From Sulfurimonadaceae bacterium (GTDB lineage Bacteria > Campylobacterota > Campylobacteria > Campylobacterales > Sulfurimonadaceae), in the NCBI GenBank assembly GCA_016744905.1, contig JADGDM010000001.1, positions 92,228 through 153,234 on the forward strand: a stretch of DNA of 61,007 nt, in the 5' to 3' direction. Below are positions 8,369 to 17,143 of the stretch, in pieces. The notes beneath the pieces are model-generated. The model saw only the letters and a program-made list of their open reading frames with translations. It was not told the DNA's origin and ran no database searches. The translations under genes and the position numbers were made by a program. The first letter of the stretch is position 1. Each line of letters opens with the position of its first letter.

Positions 8369-8876
8369 CAGTTATATAAAAGCGAGAGCTAAACATCTAC
8401 TTTCACCTGAAATTAAATTGGTATTTTTCTTCTTTGGTGTCAGTATATTTTTAATATTTTCGACCTATATATTTTTGTTGTATAAAACATATGATTATAG
8501 AAACAGTACCGCAGAACTTCAAAAAGCACAGTCAGAATTAAATATCTCTGTTGCAAGCATGAATGAACAGATTGATTTTATTTTAATTGAGTCACAACAT
8601 TCAGAACAGGTGTTCACATCAAACACAATATTAAAAGAGAGCATTACAAATCTTTTTGATCTCATTCCAGAGCGTATTACGCTTTCAAAAGCCTTCTTGG
8701 ACTCTGATGCCTTGACTCTTTATGGGGTGACACCAACAAAAGAGGTGTATGAGTTTATGTTACATGCTCCATTACGTTCTATTTTTCATAGGACTTACAG
8801 TAGCTTTTATCCACTTGACAATGGATGGTATCGTTTTGTATCCACGAACTATCTTGATGACGAGGAGATAAAGTGA
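8361..8876 (+). CDS. PilN-like membrane protein
   Basis: The 171-residue product has a short cytoplasmic N-terminus, one transmembrane segment (LVFFFFGVSIFLIFSTYIFLL), a coiled-coil-like stretch, and a C-terminal domain reading NLFDLIPERITLSKAFLDSD, then LTLYGVTPTKEVYEFML. The order 'short tail, membrane helix, coil, IPxxITL...LYGxxxxxxxVYEFM' is that of PilN, the inner-membrane platform protein of type IV pili and type II secretion. Gene order also fits: PilM-like before, PilO-like after. It overlaps the upstream gene by 8 bases and the next by 4 (GTGA). Low sequence conservation makes this inference rather than recognition. Confidence 0.5.
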   Translation: MRNSYIKARAKHLLSPEIKLVFFFFGVSIFLIFSTYIFLLYKTYDYRNSTAELQKAQSELNISVASMNEQIDFILIESQHSEQVFTSNTILKESITNLFDLIPERITLSKAFLDSDALTLYGVTPTKEVYEFMLHAPLRSIFHRTYSSFYPLDNGWYRFVSTNYLDDEEIK

Positions 8877-9397
8877 AGCTCAATATCTCGAGACAGACAT
8901 TAATGATACTTTTACTCTCCCTTATTTTATTGATTGGATTGTTGCTCTTTTCATTTTTAGCACTGATTCCTCAGGGTAAAACATACAGGTTAGAACGTTT
9001 AGACAATCGTGCAAATAGTATAGTTTTAAGACAGTATCAAAATTATAGTGATGAAACTTTTACGAGATTAAAAGAGCTACAAACGACGCATCGCCGTATT
9101 ATTGTGGCCTATGAAAATGAATTTGATGCAGAGCGTTTTGAGAAAAATAGTGAAAAGTTTTTTGATCGTTTGAATTTGAGTAAACTTGCAAATTTACCTG
9201 ATGAATCAAAATTTAGTGTCTATGAAGTCAATACCAGTTCAAATATTGACTCTCCTCAAAGTTTTTATGATTTTCTAGATAGTGTCAATAAAAGTGATAA
9301 TATCATCGGTATTAATTTTCCTATCAATTTTATTCGAAAAGGGGACCATATTGAGTCTTCTTTTACAATGAAAGTCTACTGCTCAGATCAAAAGTAA
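8873..9397 (+). CDS. PilO-like membrane protein
   Basis: The 174-residue product starts at GTG (overlapping the previous stop as GTGA). It has one N-terminal membrane helix (LMILLLSLILLIGLLLFSFL), a coiled-coil region, and a C-terminal domain with SPQSFYDFLDSVNKSDNIIG, then a final strand pair ending SSFTMKVYCS. PilO proteins end in the same way (search for a small ferredoxin-like domain closing with a ...F.M.VY strand). It is the third gene of the proposed PilMNO set. Its 3' end overlaps the convergent tilS gene by 15 bases. Function inferred from architecture and gene order. Confidence 0.45.
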   Translation: MKLNISRQTLMILLLSLILLIGLLLFSFLALIPQGKTYRLERLDNRANSIVLRQYQNYSDETFTRLKELQTTHRRIIVAYENEFDAERFEKNSEKFFDRLNLSKLANLPDESKFSVYEVNTSSNIDSPQSFYDFLDSVNKSDNIIGINFPINFIRKGDHIESSFTMKVYCSDQK

Positions 9398-10375
9398 TTT
9401 TATCTCGTCATAGACTTTTGATTCTTTGAAAAGATAAGGACGCAGTTTTGATGGAACCTTTAACACTCGACATGCCTCTTTGAATACTTTGTCCATAATA
9501 ATATCTTCTTCATAAGGTGCTATATAAATATAGCTGTCTGTAATACTGACCAGTAGTGAGCGCGCTACAATAATTTCTCTTTTTTCTTTCAATATGGTAC
9601 GTTCTATTGCGCTTAAAATATATCCACGTCTCTTAATTTCACGATCTATGGCGATTTCGTTACTACGTGTATGTGTACTGTTTTTGGCGTAACTTAAATC
9701 TTGATGATGAGTAAATGTAGTCTCTATTTGAAGATCATTAAGATCTTGTTTTAAATAGGAAAAACTTTTTTTTATTCCTTGCGCATAATCTTGTAACAAA
9801 GTATCTGTAAAGTTATGCCTGAAGTAGTTGCGTTTTATGCCTTGATCTTGATTGCTTACGTCTTCAAACCAACTGTATTTATGCTCTCTAAGATAATTTT
9901 GTAAGGACTCTTTAGTCTCTTCTAGGAGTGGACGAATGAGTGTATGCTTCTTTTTTGTTTCAATATCATTCATCCCTAAAAGTTCAGCTAATCCAGCACC
10001 TTTAGTGAGTTGCATTAAAAGCCACTCCAGTTTATCACCTAGATGGTGAGCGGTTAGTAGATTGTTGTAATGATAGGTTTGGATAAGTGAATCAAAAAAA
10101 GTGTAGCGCGCCAGACGTGCATTTTTTTCAAAGTTAGAAGTGATTTTATCAGAATAGTGTACGTAACACTTTAGTTGATGTTCTGTCGCAAGTTTTTGTG
10201 CCCTAATCACTTCGAGTTTGCTTTGTTCACGTAGTCCATAATCAACAATAGCGATATCAAAAGTAATATTATATTTTAGTAGAAGATAAAAGAGTGCTGT
10301 AGAATCTCCTCCACCTGAAAAGGCAAGAAGATTTTTTTTATGATTTAAAAGATGTAGATATTTTTCTTTAAGCAT
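9383..10375 (-). CDS. tilS: tRNA(Ile)-lysidine synthase TilS
   Basis: TilS converts the wobble cytidine of the CAU-anticodon tRNA-Ile to lysidine, using lysine and ATP, so that the tRNA reads AUA. The PP-loop motif SGGGDS is at residues 20-25, followed by the family stretches VDYGLREQS and TAHHLGDKLEWLLMQLTKGAG, and the RPLLEETKESLQNYL segment. At 330 residues it lacks the full C-terminal region of the E. coli enzyme, as usual in this phylum. Its start overlaps the rimO stop by eight bases (ATGCTTAA), so the two are translated in tandem. Its 3' end overlaps the convergent PilO-like gene. Confidence 0.95.
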   Translation of the reverse strand: MLKEKYLHLLNHKKNLLAFSGGGDSTALFYLLLKYNITFDIAIVDYGLREQSKLEVIRAQKLATEHQLKCYVHYSDKITSNFEKNARLARYTFFDSLIQTYHYNNLLTAHHLGDKLEWLLMQLTKGAGLAELLGMNDIETKKKHTLIRPLLEETKESLQNYLREHKYSWFEDVSNQDQGIKRNYFRHNFTDTLLQDYAQGIKKSFSYLKQDLNDLQIETTFTHHQDLSYAKNSTHTRSNEIAIDREIKRRGYILSAIERTILKEKREIIVARSLLVSITDSYIYIAPYEEDIIMDKVFKEACRVLKVPSKLRPYLFKESKVYDEIKLLLI

Positions 10376-11687
10376 CTTCTAGAACAGTGGCAAGTAAGTT
10401 GTGCCCTGCAATCTCAGTGATTTTAGCGCTATAGATTTTTGCAAATTCTAATTCGCCTGAGAGTTGATTGTCATTAACAAAAATTTCTCCATCGATATCA
10501 AGTGACCAGTTTAGTGATTTAGCAGTGAGTAGGTATTCATGCTCATCACTCTCTCCATTGATGGTAAGTTCTACTGTTGAACCAACCAGCGCGCTGAGTG
10601 ATTTAATCTCACATTGTGTGGCTACTTCACCTAAAATATCACCACGTTCTATTTTTGTCTCTTCGTCAATCTGATCCATGCTGTAGGCAGAAGTACCTTC
10701 TTCATTTGAATAATCGAAAATATTCATACGATCAAAGCCAAAACTCTCTGCAAAGGCGCGCATCTCTTCAAATATCTCTGGTGTTTCACCAGGGTGACCA
10801 ACAATAAAAGAGGTTCGGATAAATGAGTTAGGGAGTGCGCGCATATAGTTTAGAAGTTCTAAGGTTTTATCTTTACCGAATCCACGTTTCATAATACGTA
10901 ACATGTCATCATTAATGTGCTGAATAGGCATATCAAAATAGTTATGAAAGATTTTAGAGTCACCAATAGTTTTTAAAAGCTTTACAGTTGTTGTTGATGG
11001 ATAGAGGTATAGAATACGTGCACTTTTTACTCCATCAATCATCTCAATACGTTTGATAAGGTGAATCAAACCATCACTAACATTTTGATCACGTAAAAAT
11101 GAGCTAGAGTCTTGAGAAATAAAACTAAAGTCGTAATATCCTTGTTTCACTAAACCCTCTACTTCTTTAGCAATAGAATCTAAATCACGTGAATTTAGCT
11201 TACCTTTAAATGAAGGGATAGCACAAAAGCTACAAACTTGATTACAGCCCTCGGATAGTTTGACGTACGCATGATAACTTGATCCAGTGACAATACGTTC
11301 TTCGCCATCAATGAGATAAACTTCATCAGAAAAACGACTCTCTTTTTCAGCCAATATCTCATCAATGCGTGCATAATCACCAACGCCCGTAAAAATATCT
11401 ACTTCAGTTAAGTCTTTAGCCAGTTCATCTTGATAACGTTCGCTCATACATCCTGCCATAACAAGCAGCGAATCATCTTTTCTTGTGTCGTGTAAAGAGA
11501 GCATAGTATTGACTGATTCTGATTTGGCAGCATCAATGAAACCACACGTGTTAACTATGATAACATCAGCACTTTGTGAGTCATCTGTTAGTTGATAGTT
11601 TTGAAGACGACCCATCATTACTTCTGTATCCACCAGGTTTTTATTACATCCTAAAGATACAACATGAAGTTTTTTACTTTCACTCAT
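10368..11687 (-). CDS. rimO: Ribosomal protein S12 methylthiotransferase RimO
   Basis: RimO attaches a methylthio group to the conserved aspartate of ribosomal protein S12. The N-terminal cluster cysteines are C14 (SLGCNKNLVDTE), C48 (NTCGFIDAAKSES) and C80 (MAGCMSERY). The radical-SAM motif is C148, C152 and C155 (SEGCNQVCSFCAIPSFKGK), followed by a TRAM domain. NTCGFIDAAK and CAIPxFKG distinguish RimO from MiaB. It has a ribosome-binding site (aaggcacagtagct) and is the first gene of the rimO-tilS operon, divergent from the flavoprotein gene. Confidence 0.97.
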   Translation of the reverse strand: MSESKKLHVVSLGCNKNLVDTEVMMGRLQNYQLTDDSQSADVIIVNTCGFIDAAKSESVNTMLSLHDTRKDDSLLVMAGCMSERYQDELAKDLTEVDIFTGVGDYARIDEILAEKESRFSDEVYLIDGEERIVTGSSYHAYVKLSEGCNQVCSFCAIPSFKGKLNSRDLDSIAKEVEGLVKQGYYDFSFISQDSSSFLRDQNVSDGLIHLIKRIEMIDGVKSARILYLYPSTTTVKLLKTIGDSKIFHNYFDMPIQHINDDMLRIMKRGFGKDKTLELLNYMRALPNSFIRTSFIVGHPGETPEIFEEMRAFAESFGFDRMNIFDYSNEEGTSAYSMDQIDEETKIERGDILGEVATQCEIKSLSALVGSTVELTINGESDEHEYLLTAKSLNWSLDIDGEIFVNDNQLSGELEFAKIYSAKITEIAGHNLLATVLEDA

Positions 11688-11743
11688 AGCTACTGTGCCT
11701 TATATTAATTTGGACGAATTATAGCTGATTTAATGCGAATTGG

Positions 11744-11749
11744 TATAAT
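11744..11749 (+). promoter_or_regulatory. -10 box (TATAAT) close to the flavoprotein start
   Basis: A perfect TATAAT with an extended TGG just before it ends eight bases upstream of the ATG, and no ribosome-binding site lies between. Transcription would begin within one to three bases of the start codon, so a leaderless or near-leaderless mRNA is likely. Confidence 0.65.
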
Positions 11750-11757
11750 ATTCGCCT

Positions 11758-12924
11758 ATGAAGAATAATGAAAACTATGATGTAATTGTTTTAGGGGCAG
11801 GGGCAAGCGGAATGATGTGTGCATCTTATATAAATCAGCACTCCAGTCTACGTGTTGCTATTGTTGATGGCAATGATAAAATATGTGCAAAAGTCAAAGT
11901 CTCCGGTGGTGGAAAGTGTAATATTACCAATGTCGATGTACAAGCCAAACATTATTTAGGTGAGAGTGATTATATCAATAGTGTTTTAAATGAATTTAGT
12001 AAAGATGACTTGCTTACATTCTTGGATGAAAATGGCTTAAAACCTGTTATACGTAAAAATAGGTATTATTTTTGTAAAAACTCTTCAGATGAAATTATAG
12101 ATATATTTAAAAAATTAAGTAGAAAGTCTCATCTTTTTTTAGGACAAAAAATTATCTCTGTAGAGAAAATCGAAGATAATTTTAGTGTTAAGACCAATAA
12201 AACAGTCTTAAAAACTAGAAAAGTAGTCGTTGCCACTGGTGCAAAAAGTTTTGAGATATTGGGTGCCTCGTCTATTGGATTAGACATTGCACGCACACTT
12301 TCATTAAAGACAAAAGACTTTTTTCCTTCCTTAGTGGGACTAACCGTACAAAGAGATCAGTTTTGGATGAAAGAACTAAGTGGGATTAGTACACCTGTGC
12401 GTATTGTAGTTGATAATAGAATAATTGAAGAAGATCTACTTTTTGCGCATAAGGGAATCAGTGGACCTGCGGTTTTAAGTGCCTCATTATATTGGCATAA
12501 GGGACTAATGAGCATTAATTTTTTACCAAATCTTAAAATTGATAAAAAAATTTTAAACAGTCAGAAAAAAATATCAACGCAATTGGCTTTACCTAAACGT
12601 TTTAGTCAGTTATTTTTAGAATCACTAGGAGTGGATGATAAAGCATGTAATACGTTAAATAGTGAAGAACTCCAAAAATTAACGTCTATAAACAACTACA
12701 AGTTTGCCCCAGCTGGAAATTTTGGATTTACAAAAGCTGAGGTGTGTCGTGGTGGCGTAGATGTAAAAGAGCTACAAATTGAAACATTGGAGGCAAGAAC
12801 TATAAATAATATTTATTTTATAGGTGAGGTCTTGGAGATGACAGGAGAGCTGGGTGGATATAATTTTCAATGGGCCTTTAGCTCCGCTGTGACTTGTGCT
12901 AGAGGAATTTTGAAAAGTTCTTAA
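11758..12924 (+). CDS. BaiN/HI0933-family FAD-dependent oxidoreductase
   Basis: The 388-residue flavoprotein has the N-terminal dinucleotide-binding motif (VIVLGAGASGMMCASYI), the family motif KVKVSGGGKCNITN, the central ATGAKSFEILGASSIGLDIA, and the C-terminal signature GGVDVKELQIETLEAR with FIGEVLEMTGELGGYNFQWA. This is the HI0933/YhiN/BaiN family of cytoplasmic NAD(P)/FAD oxidoreductases, whose natural substrates are mostly unknown (BaiN itself reduces bile-acid intermediates in gut clostridia). Length is typical. It is a single gene with its own promoter, divergent from rimO. Confidence 0.9.
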   Translation: MKNNENYDVIVLGAGASGMMCASYINQHSSLRVAIVDGNDKICAKVKVSGGGKCNITNVDVQAKHYLGESDYINSVLNEFSKDDLLTFLDENGLKPVIRKNRYYFCKNSSDEIIDIFKKLSRKSHLFLGQKIISVEKIEDNFSVKTNKTVLKTRKVVVATGAKSFEILGASSIGLDIARTLSLKTKDFFPSLVGLTVQRDQFWMKELSGISTPVRIVVDNRIIEEDLLFAHKGISGPAVLSASLYWHKGLMSINFLPNLKIDKKILNSQKKISTQLALPKRFSQLFLESLGVDDKACNTLNSEELQKLTSINNYKFAPAGNFGFTKAEVCRGGVDVKELQIETLEARTINNIYFIGEVLEMTGELGGYNFQWAFSSAVTCARGILKSS

Positions 12925-13008
12925 TGGATTGCATTTTATGTCGATATAGGGACACTATATTTATATTTTTTGCATCAAGCTTTAAGATTGGGCTTACAAG
13001 CAAACAGA

Positions 13009-13044
13009 TATAATGGTCTAAGAAATCTTGAGAAATCATCTCAA
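13009..13044 (+). promoter_or_regulatory. Promoter and leader dyad of the 13-16 kb exported-protein operon
   Basis: TATAAT at 13009-13014 is a clear -10 box. In the expected leader, TTGAGA (13028-13033) and TCTCAA (13039-13044) form a 6-bp dyad with a five-base spacer, ending 26 bases before the chosen start codon of the lipoprotein gene. The promoter call is fair; a role for the dyad is speculative. Confidence 0.5.
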
Positions 13045-13070
13045 ATAAATGTGATATGAAAGGTAATTTT

Positions 13071-15008
13071 ATGTTTAAAATACAAAAGAAAATGATAATG
13101 GCAATTTTAGCACTGTCATTAATGCTTGGTGGATGTGGGTCTAATGATGATACACCAACATCAGGGACAGGAACAACAACACCTGAGGTTAATGGAACAA
13201 CTCCACCAGTGACTCCACCAGTGACTCCACCTGCAAGTGGCGGCGATGTAGCAGCAAGTGGTATTTCTTCATTACGTTATTTTGGTAATACCATACAAAT
13301 TACTGAAAACTCTCAGACTATTCCTATTACAATTAATGCTTTTGATGTGAATAATGCACCTATTTCTAATGGTACCATTACTATATTCTACCCAGTTGAG
13401 AATATTGAAAATGACCTAGGTACATTTACACCATCAAAACAAGCAAGTATAGTTGAGGGGAAGGCTTCATTTACCTTGGTTGGGCCTTCTTCGATTCAAA
13501 AGGCTGTTAACTCTGGCCTAAGTTCAGTTGTATATAAGTTTTATGATGACACAAACAGTACGGTGTTTATAGATGTACCTGTCTCATATTCGTATACACC
13601 CTCGACAATTATTCCAAAAAATGACACAACAGATTACAGTATTTCATTTACACCTACAAAATTACCAGCAAATTTAGAAGATGTGTTTCCATTTACAATA
13701 GCTCTAAAAAGTTCAAACGGGTCTGAAGTGGCTATATCAAGTGTAGATATTACTTCGAAAAATGTTAATTTAGCACAACTGATACTAACAACAGATACGA
13801 CTAAAACAGCACTGGCTAAAATCAGCAACTTAGCTCCAATAGCGGGCAAAAAATATGTAGAAGCACTAATAGAAACTTATAAAATTTCAGGTTTAACTGA
13901 ATTTGAAGTGAGTGTTACTTTTATTAATACAAATGGAGATACTCAAATTGAACAAGAATTGGTATCAATTATTGTCAATTCTGGAGAACCAACTGCAATG
14001 AGTATTACATATGAAGGTGGTACTCATGATGAAGCAAATGCAGAATTTGTTGATCACTTAGTGGTACATTTAGCTGATAAATATGGTAATCCTGTTAATA
14101 CAAGACCAAATATTACTTTTGCATCAGTTGTTTCTCCTACTTATGATGCAACAAATCCTTCTGGAAGTATTGAAGATCCAATGCCATCAAGTGTGGGATA
14201 TGGAGATTTTAATAGACTATATAATCTAAATGGAGTAGGTGCAATTACAGCTGACCCAAGTGGAACAGGAGCAATCTTTACTACGACTCACTCTGTTCCA
14301 GGTTCATTAGCAAATGTTGATCCTTCAAATGACATACTAATCACATTTTCTCCAACAGATGAAAAACATAAGTTTGTTGCTCTGGGTAAATGGGAAATTG
14401 AAAGTGTTACTGGTGAAACTATGAAACTTAAAGAGACTTTTGTGGCAGATGTGAATTTGACTATGGATAAATTAAGATATGTTGTTGGTCATAATTTTAG
14501 ATCAACACCATGTAATGGTCAAATTTTAGTTTCTCGTGTTGATAATCAAGCAAGTGTTTTGGTTGTTAACGAGTTTGGAAATGCACATATTGAACTTCGG
14601 TATGATTATAAATTAGTTGGTGCAGATATCTTTCTTGCCGCAAATGTTATAGGTAAGCATCTTTCAAGCGATAGTGAAGCAAGAATAGGAACAGGTTATA
14701 AATCAGTGCTTAAAGGTATTGGAATTAAAGAGATAGAAACTATAGAAGTGACCGGTACACCTAATAGTTATGGTAAATTTAGCATTGGTGTTAATATTAT
14801 TGGTACAGGTTCTAATATGGAGTATGGATATGCTTATGTTAGAGGTACTGGAAATGGTAACTCATATATGTCTAATAACTTTGATGCAGCAGTAACGGGA
14901 TGTAATCAAAGTGTTGATTTTAATGTAACCATTGTTACTGATGACCCTGCAAAAGCGGGTACTGTAACTACAACAGTGGTGAACTTATTTAGCTCAGAAT
15001 TAAACTAA
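13071..15008 (+). CDS. Large surface or periplasmic lipoprotein, Ig-like N-terminal part
   Basis: I start at the ATG at 13071 (MFKIQKKM), preceded by aaaggtaattt, rather than 15 bases upstream. The lipobox is LMLGGC with lipidated C22. A linker rich in T, G and P follows, with PPVTPPVTPP, then about 580 residues of beta-rich sequence. The part starting SGISSLRYFGNTIQITENSQ, with ...ITINAFDVNNAPISNGTITI..., has the look of a bacterial Ig-like or invasin-type domain. The distal third (PCNGQILVSRVDNQASVLVV onward) is unlike any family I know. The next genes are a small beta-barrel and a small exported protein 11 and 3 bases apart, so the three may form one envelope unit. Function unknown. Confidence 0.7.
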   Translation: MFKIQKKMIMAILALSLMLGGCGSNDDTPTSGTGTTTPEVNGTTPPVTPPVTPPASGGDVAASGISSLRYFGNTIQITENSQTIPITINAFDVNNAPISNGTITIFYPVENIENDLGTFTPSKQASIVEGKASFTLVGPSSIQKAVNSGLSSVVYKFYDDTNSTVFIDVPVSYSYTPSTIIPKNDTTDYSISFTPTKLPANLEDVFPFTIALKSSNGSEVAISSVDITSKNVNLAQLILTTDTTKTALAKISNLAPIAGKKYVEALIETYKISGLTEFEVSVTFINTNGDTQIEQELVSIIVNSGEPTAMSITYEGGTHDEANAEFVDHLVVHLADKYGNPVNTRPNITFASVVSPTYDATNPSGSIEDPMPSSVGYGDFNRLYNLNGVGAITADPSGTGAIFTTTHSVPGSLANVDPSNDILITFSPTDEKHKFVALGKWEIESVTGETMKLKETFVADVNLTMDKLRYVVGHNFRSTPCNGQILVSRVDNQASVLVVNEFGNAHIELRYDYKLVGADIFLAANVIGKHLSSDSEARIGTGYKSVLKGIGIKEIETIEVTGTPNSYGKFSIGVNIIGTGSNMEYGYAYVRGTGNGNSYMSNNFDAAVTGCNQSVDFNVTIVTDDPAKAGTVTTTVVNLFSSELN

Positions 15009-15019
15009 GGAATAAAAAA

Positions 15020-15625
15020 ATGAAAAAAATAATAACTCTAGTATCACTACTAGTTATGACAATGAGTGCACAAGCAGAAATGTGGAAATCAAAACCACTA
15101 TTGGCAATTGAGGGAGCATTTGTTCCTGTAACAAGTATCGATTACAAAAGTGCCCCTGGTGCTTCAGAAGTGAGTACTGATGTTTCTGGTCCAGGAGTCG
15201 GTATTAAAATAGGTGCTGAGGGTGAAGAGTTTCGTATATTTATTAGTGGCCGTTATACTGTTCTAGAGAATATTGATTATGTCATTAGTGGTGGTGTTGA
15301 GTTCCAATATCTAATTCGTTTAGCAAAAGCATTCAATATCTTTATTGGTGTTGAAGGTGGTGCAATGAGTCTTAAGTTTAATGATTCAAACTTTGGAGCT
15401 AGTTCAGGTCTGATTCGTACTATTGATACACCGTACTATGGTGGTGATATCGGATTTAATCTTGATATTGGTGAAAGTTTTGGTGTTGAACTTGGTGGTC
15501 GTCTCATTCAGTTAGTTGATGCAGAAAATATTCGTCTTAACTCTGCGGGTACAGATTCTATAGTACGTATGGATTTTATGCCAAGCGTATATGCAAGTCT
15601 TATCTTTAAGTTCTTACCTAATTAA
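15020..15625 (+). CDS. Small outer-membrane beta-barrel protein
   Basis: The 201-residue product has a signal peptide (MKKIITLVSLLVMTMSAQA) and alternating strands such as GVGIKIGAEGEEFRIFISGRY, IFIGVEGGAMSLKF and VELGGRLIQLVD. It ends MPSVYASLIFKFLPN, consistent with an eight-stranded barrel of the OmpA/OmpW size class. A good ribosome-binding site (aaggaataaaaaaATG) links it to the lipoprotein gene before it. No specific family recognised. Confidence 0.65.
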   Translation: MKKIITLVSLLVMTMSAQAEMWKSKPLLAIEGAFVPVTSIDYKSAPGASEVSTDVSGPGVGIKIGAEGEEFRIFISGRYTVLENIDYVISGGVEFQYLIRLAKAFNIFIGVEGGAMSLKFNDSNFGASSGLIRTIDTPYYGGDIGFNLDIGESFGVELGGRLIQLVDAENIRLNSAGTDSIVRMDFMPSVYASLIFKFLPN

Positions 15626-15628
15626 TAG

Positions 15629-15964
15629 ATGAAAGTATTAGTCTTATTTTTTTCATTTTTCATACTTTTACAAGCGGATGTGATTTTAGTGAAATCACTG
15701 GCTTGTAACGATATAGAAAAATTAGAAAATATTCCGGGTGATGTTCTTAAAGACTCTATAAAACTAAATATTTATGCTATGTCGAATGACTGTGCATTAC
15801 TCTCGAAACAAGATAAAATTCAAGCACATGAATATACTACAGAGAATAAATCTGATAAATTTATCAAGATATATCTTCAAGATAGTGGACGAATACTTTT
15901 TATAAATAGAAAAAATATTCAAATTGAACAACCAGGATCAGGAACTTTTACTTACTCCAGATAA
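15629..15964 (+). CDS. Small exported protein of unknown function
   Basis: The 111-residue product begins with a signal peptide (MKVLVLFFSFFILLQA). The mature part has two cysteines in a disulfide-like arrangement (SLACNDIEKLE and SNDCALLSKQD). It starts three bases after the beta-barrel gene and is probably co-transcribed with it. Its last 17 bases overlap the convergent bpt gene. No homologue comes to mind. Confidence 0.55.
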   Translation: MKVLVLFFSFFILLQADVILVKSLACNDIEKLENIPGDVLKDSIKLNIYAMSNDCALLSKQDKIQAHEYTTENKSDKFIKIYLQDSGRILFINRKNIQIEQPGSGTFTYSR

Positions 15965-16667
15965 ATTCTTCATCCTCTTTTGGTCGTTGCTCTAATGTTA
16001 ACAGTGGTTGATAAGATGCCTTATATTCTAAACTTTGACACCCTTTTACATAATACCCCAAATAGATCCAATCCAAATTCTTCTCACGAGCATACTCAAT
16101 TTGTTTAAGCAATGAATAGGTTCCTAATGAATGAGATTCATATATTGGATCATAATAAAAATATATCGATGAAATACCATTAGGTAAGATGTCTATCAAA
16201 TCTACTGCAATGAGTCTCTCATCATCAAAATAAAGTACCTCATAGCCAAACTTTTGATGTCCATGTACAAATGACATATAATAGTTTTTTGGTGTGGTCT
16301 CTTGCCCATCCCAATCACGTTTATATTTCATGTGTTCATGATAGGTGTTGAATATATCTATGTGCTTTTGAGACATACTTGGACGTTGGATATGTATTGA
16401 GATGTCTTTGTTTTTTTTCATAATACGACGCTTAGATTTTGAAAAAATATAATTTTTTACATCTATCTTTACACTTTCACAGGCAGTACAAGTATCACAA
16501 ATCGGTCTAAAGAACATAGATCCAAATCGTCGCCAACCACGTTCTATAAGTGACTCACATTGTGCTATTGAACAGTTGTCGATAATTTTATAGTGTGTCT
16601 TTTGAATCTCATTTTTTAGGTAAGAACAACTCTCATCTAAAGAACACTCTCTTAATAGTTCATTCAT
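15948..16667 (-). CDS. bpt: Aspartate/glutamate leucyltransferase (Bpt-like)
   Basis: Bpt-family enzymes transfer leucine from Leu-tRNA to proteins with N-terminal aspartate or glutamate, marking them for ClpS/ClpAP (N-degron pathway). Evidence: an N-terminal CSYL motif, then GWRRFGSMFFRPICDTCTAC with clustered cysteines, SKSKRRIMKKN, and near the end DWIYLGYYVKGCQSLEYKA, all signatures of the ATE/Bpt family. The ATG at 16667 (MNELLRECS) is preferred to a TTG 18 bases upstream. It gives 239 residues, the usual length. A TAAAAT box lies seven bases before it. Whether the preference is leucine or arginine cannot be read from sequence alone. Confidence 0.88.
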   Translation of the reverse strand: MNELLRECSLDESCSYLKNEIQKTHYKIIDNCSIAQCESLIERGWRRFGSMFFRPICDTCTACESVKIDVKNYIFSKSKRRIMKKNKDISIHIQRPSMSQKHIDIFNTYHEHMKYKRDWDGQETTPKNYYMSFVHGHQKFGYEVLYFDDERLIAVDLIDILPNGISSIYFYYDPIYESHSLGTYSLLKQIEYAREKNLDWIYLGYYVKGCQSLEYKASYQPLLTLEQRPKEDEEFIWSK

Positions 16668-16674
16668 AAGTCGA

Positions 16675-16680
16675 ATTTTA
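16675..16680 (-). promoter_or_regulatory. Possible -10 box (TAAAAT) next to the bpt start
   Basis: On the minus strand TAAAAT is followed by seven bases and then the ATG of bpt, with no ribosome-binding site between. This favours the ATG start and a leaderless transcript. Confidence 0.45.
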
Positions 16681-16744
16681 CACAAAGCTTGTTAAAATAA
16701 GAAATATTGGACAATTATGACAAAAATAAGGGCAGTGCTGTAAG

Positions 16745-17143
16745 ATGAAAATTATTATATTAGATGACTCATTAACTGTTCAGATGATTTTAGAATCGTT
16801 GCTTGAAGACTTGGGGGTAGACGAACATGAGATATTTACCTTTGATGATGGTCAATTGGCTTTGGATTTTATTCAAGAAAATAGTGCTGATATTATATTC
16901 TCAGATGTTAATATGCCCAAAATGCATGGGCGTGTGTTTGTCAAAAAAGCCTTGGAAGTAAATCCTTTATATGTGAGTATCTTATTTGTTATTAGTGCGG
17001 ATAGTGAAAAAAAAGATTTAGTGGAAATGAAAAAATCAGGGGCACATAGGTTTATTCAAAAACCAATTAATAGTGAAAAGTTTTCTCACTATATTATTCC
17101 TGAACTACTAAAAATACGTGCTAAGGATGCTCTAAATGATTGA
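16745..17143 (+). CDS. CheY-like single-domain response regulator
   Basis: The 132-residue protein is a lone receiver domain. It has the acidic pair D7/D8 (IILDDSLTVQ), the phosphoacceptor D54 (FSDVNMPKMHG), S83 in place of the usual threonine (VISADSEKKD), and K105 (RFIQKPINS). There is no output domain, so it must act through protein contact. Helix 1 (LTVQMILESLLEDLGV) resembles PatA/CheY-type stand-alone regulators. The next gene overlaps its end by eight bases and encodes a two-helix membrane protein, a possible partner. Cognate kinase unknown. Confidence 0.88.
   Translation: MKIIILDDSLTVQMILESLLEDLGVDEHEIFTFDDGQLALDFIQENSADIIFSDVNMPKMHGRVFVKKALEVNPLYVSILFVISADSEKKDLVEMKKSGAHRFIQKPINSEKFSHYIIPELLKIRAKDALND

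Noticed and set aside
13205-13230. PPVTPPVTPP repeat as a phase-variable repeat
   Set aside because: Only two imperfect units in frame; length change would not switch the gene off.
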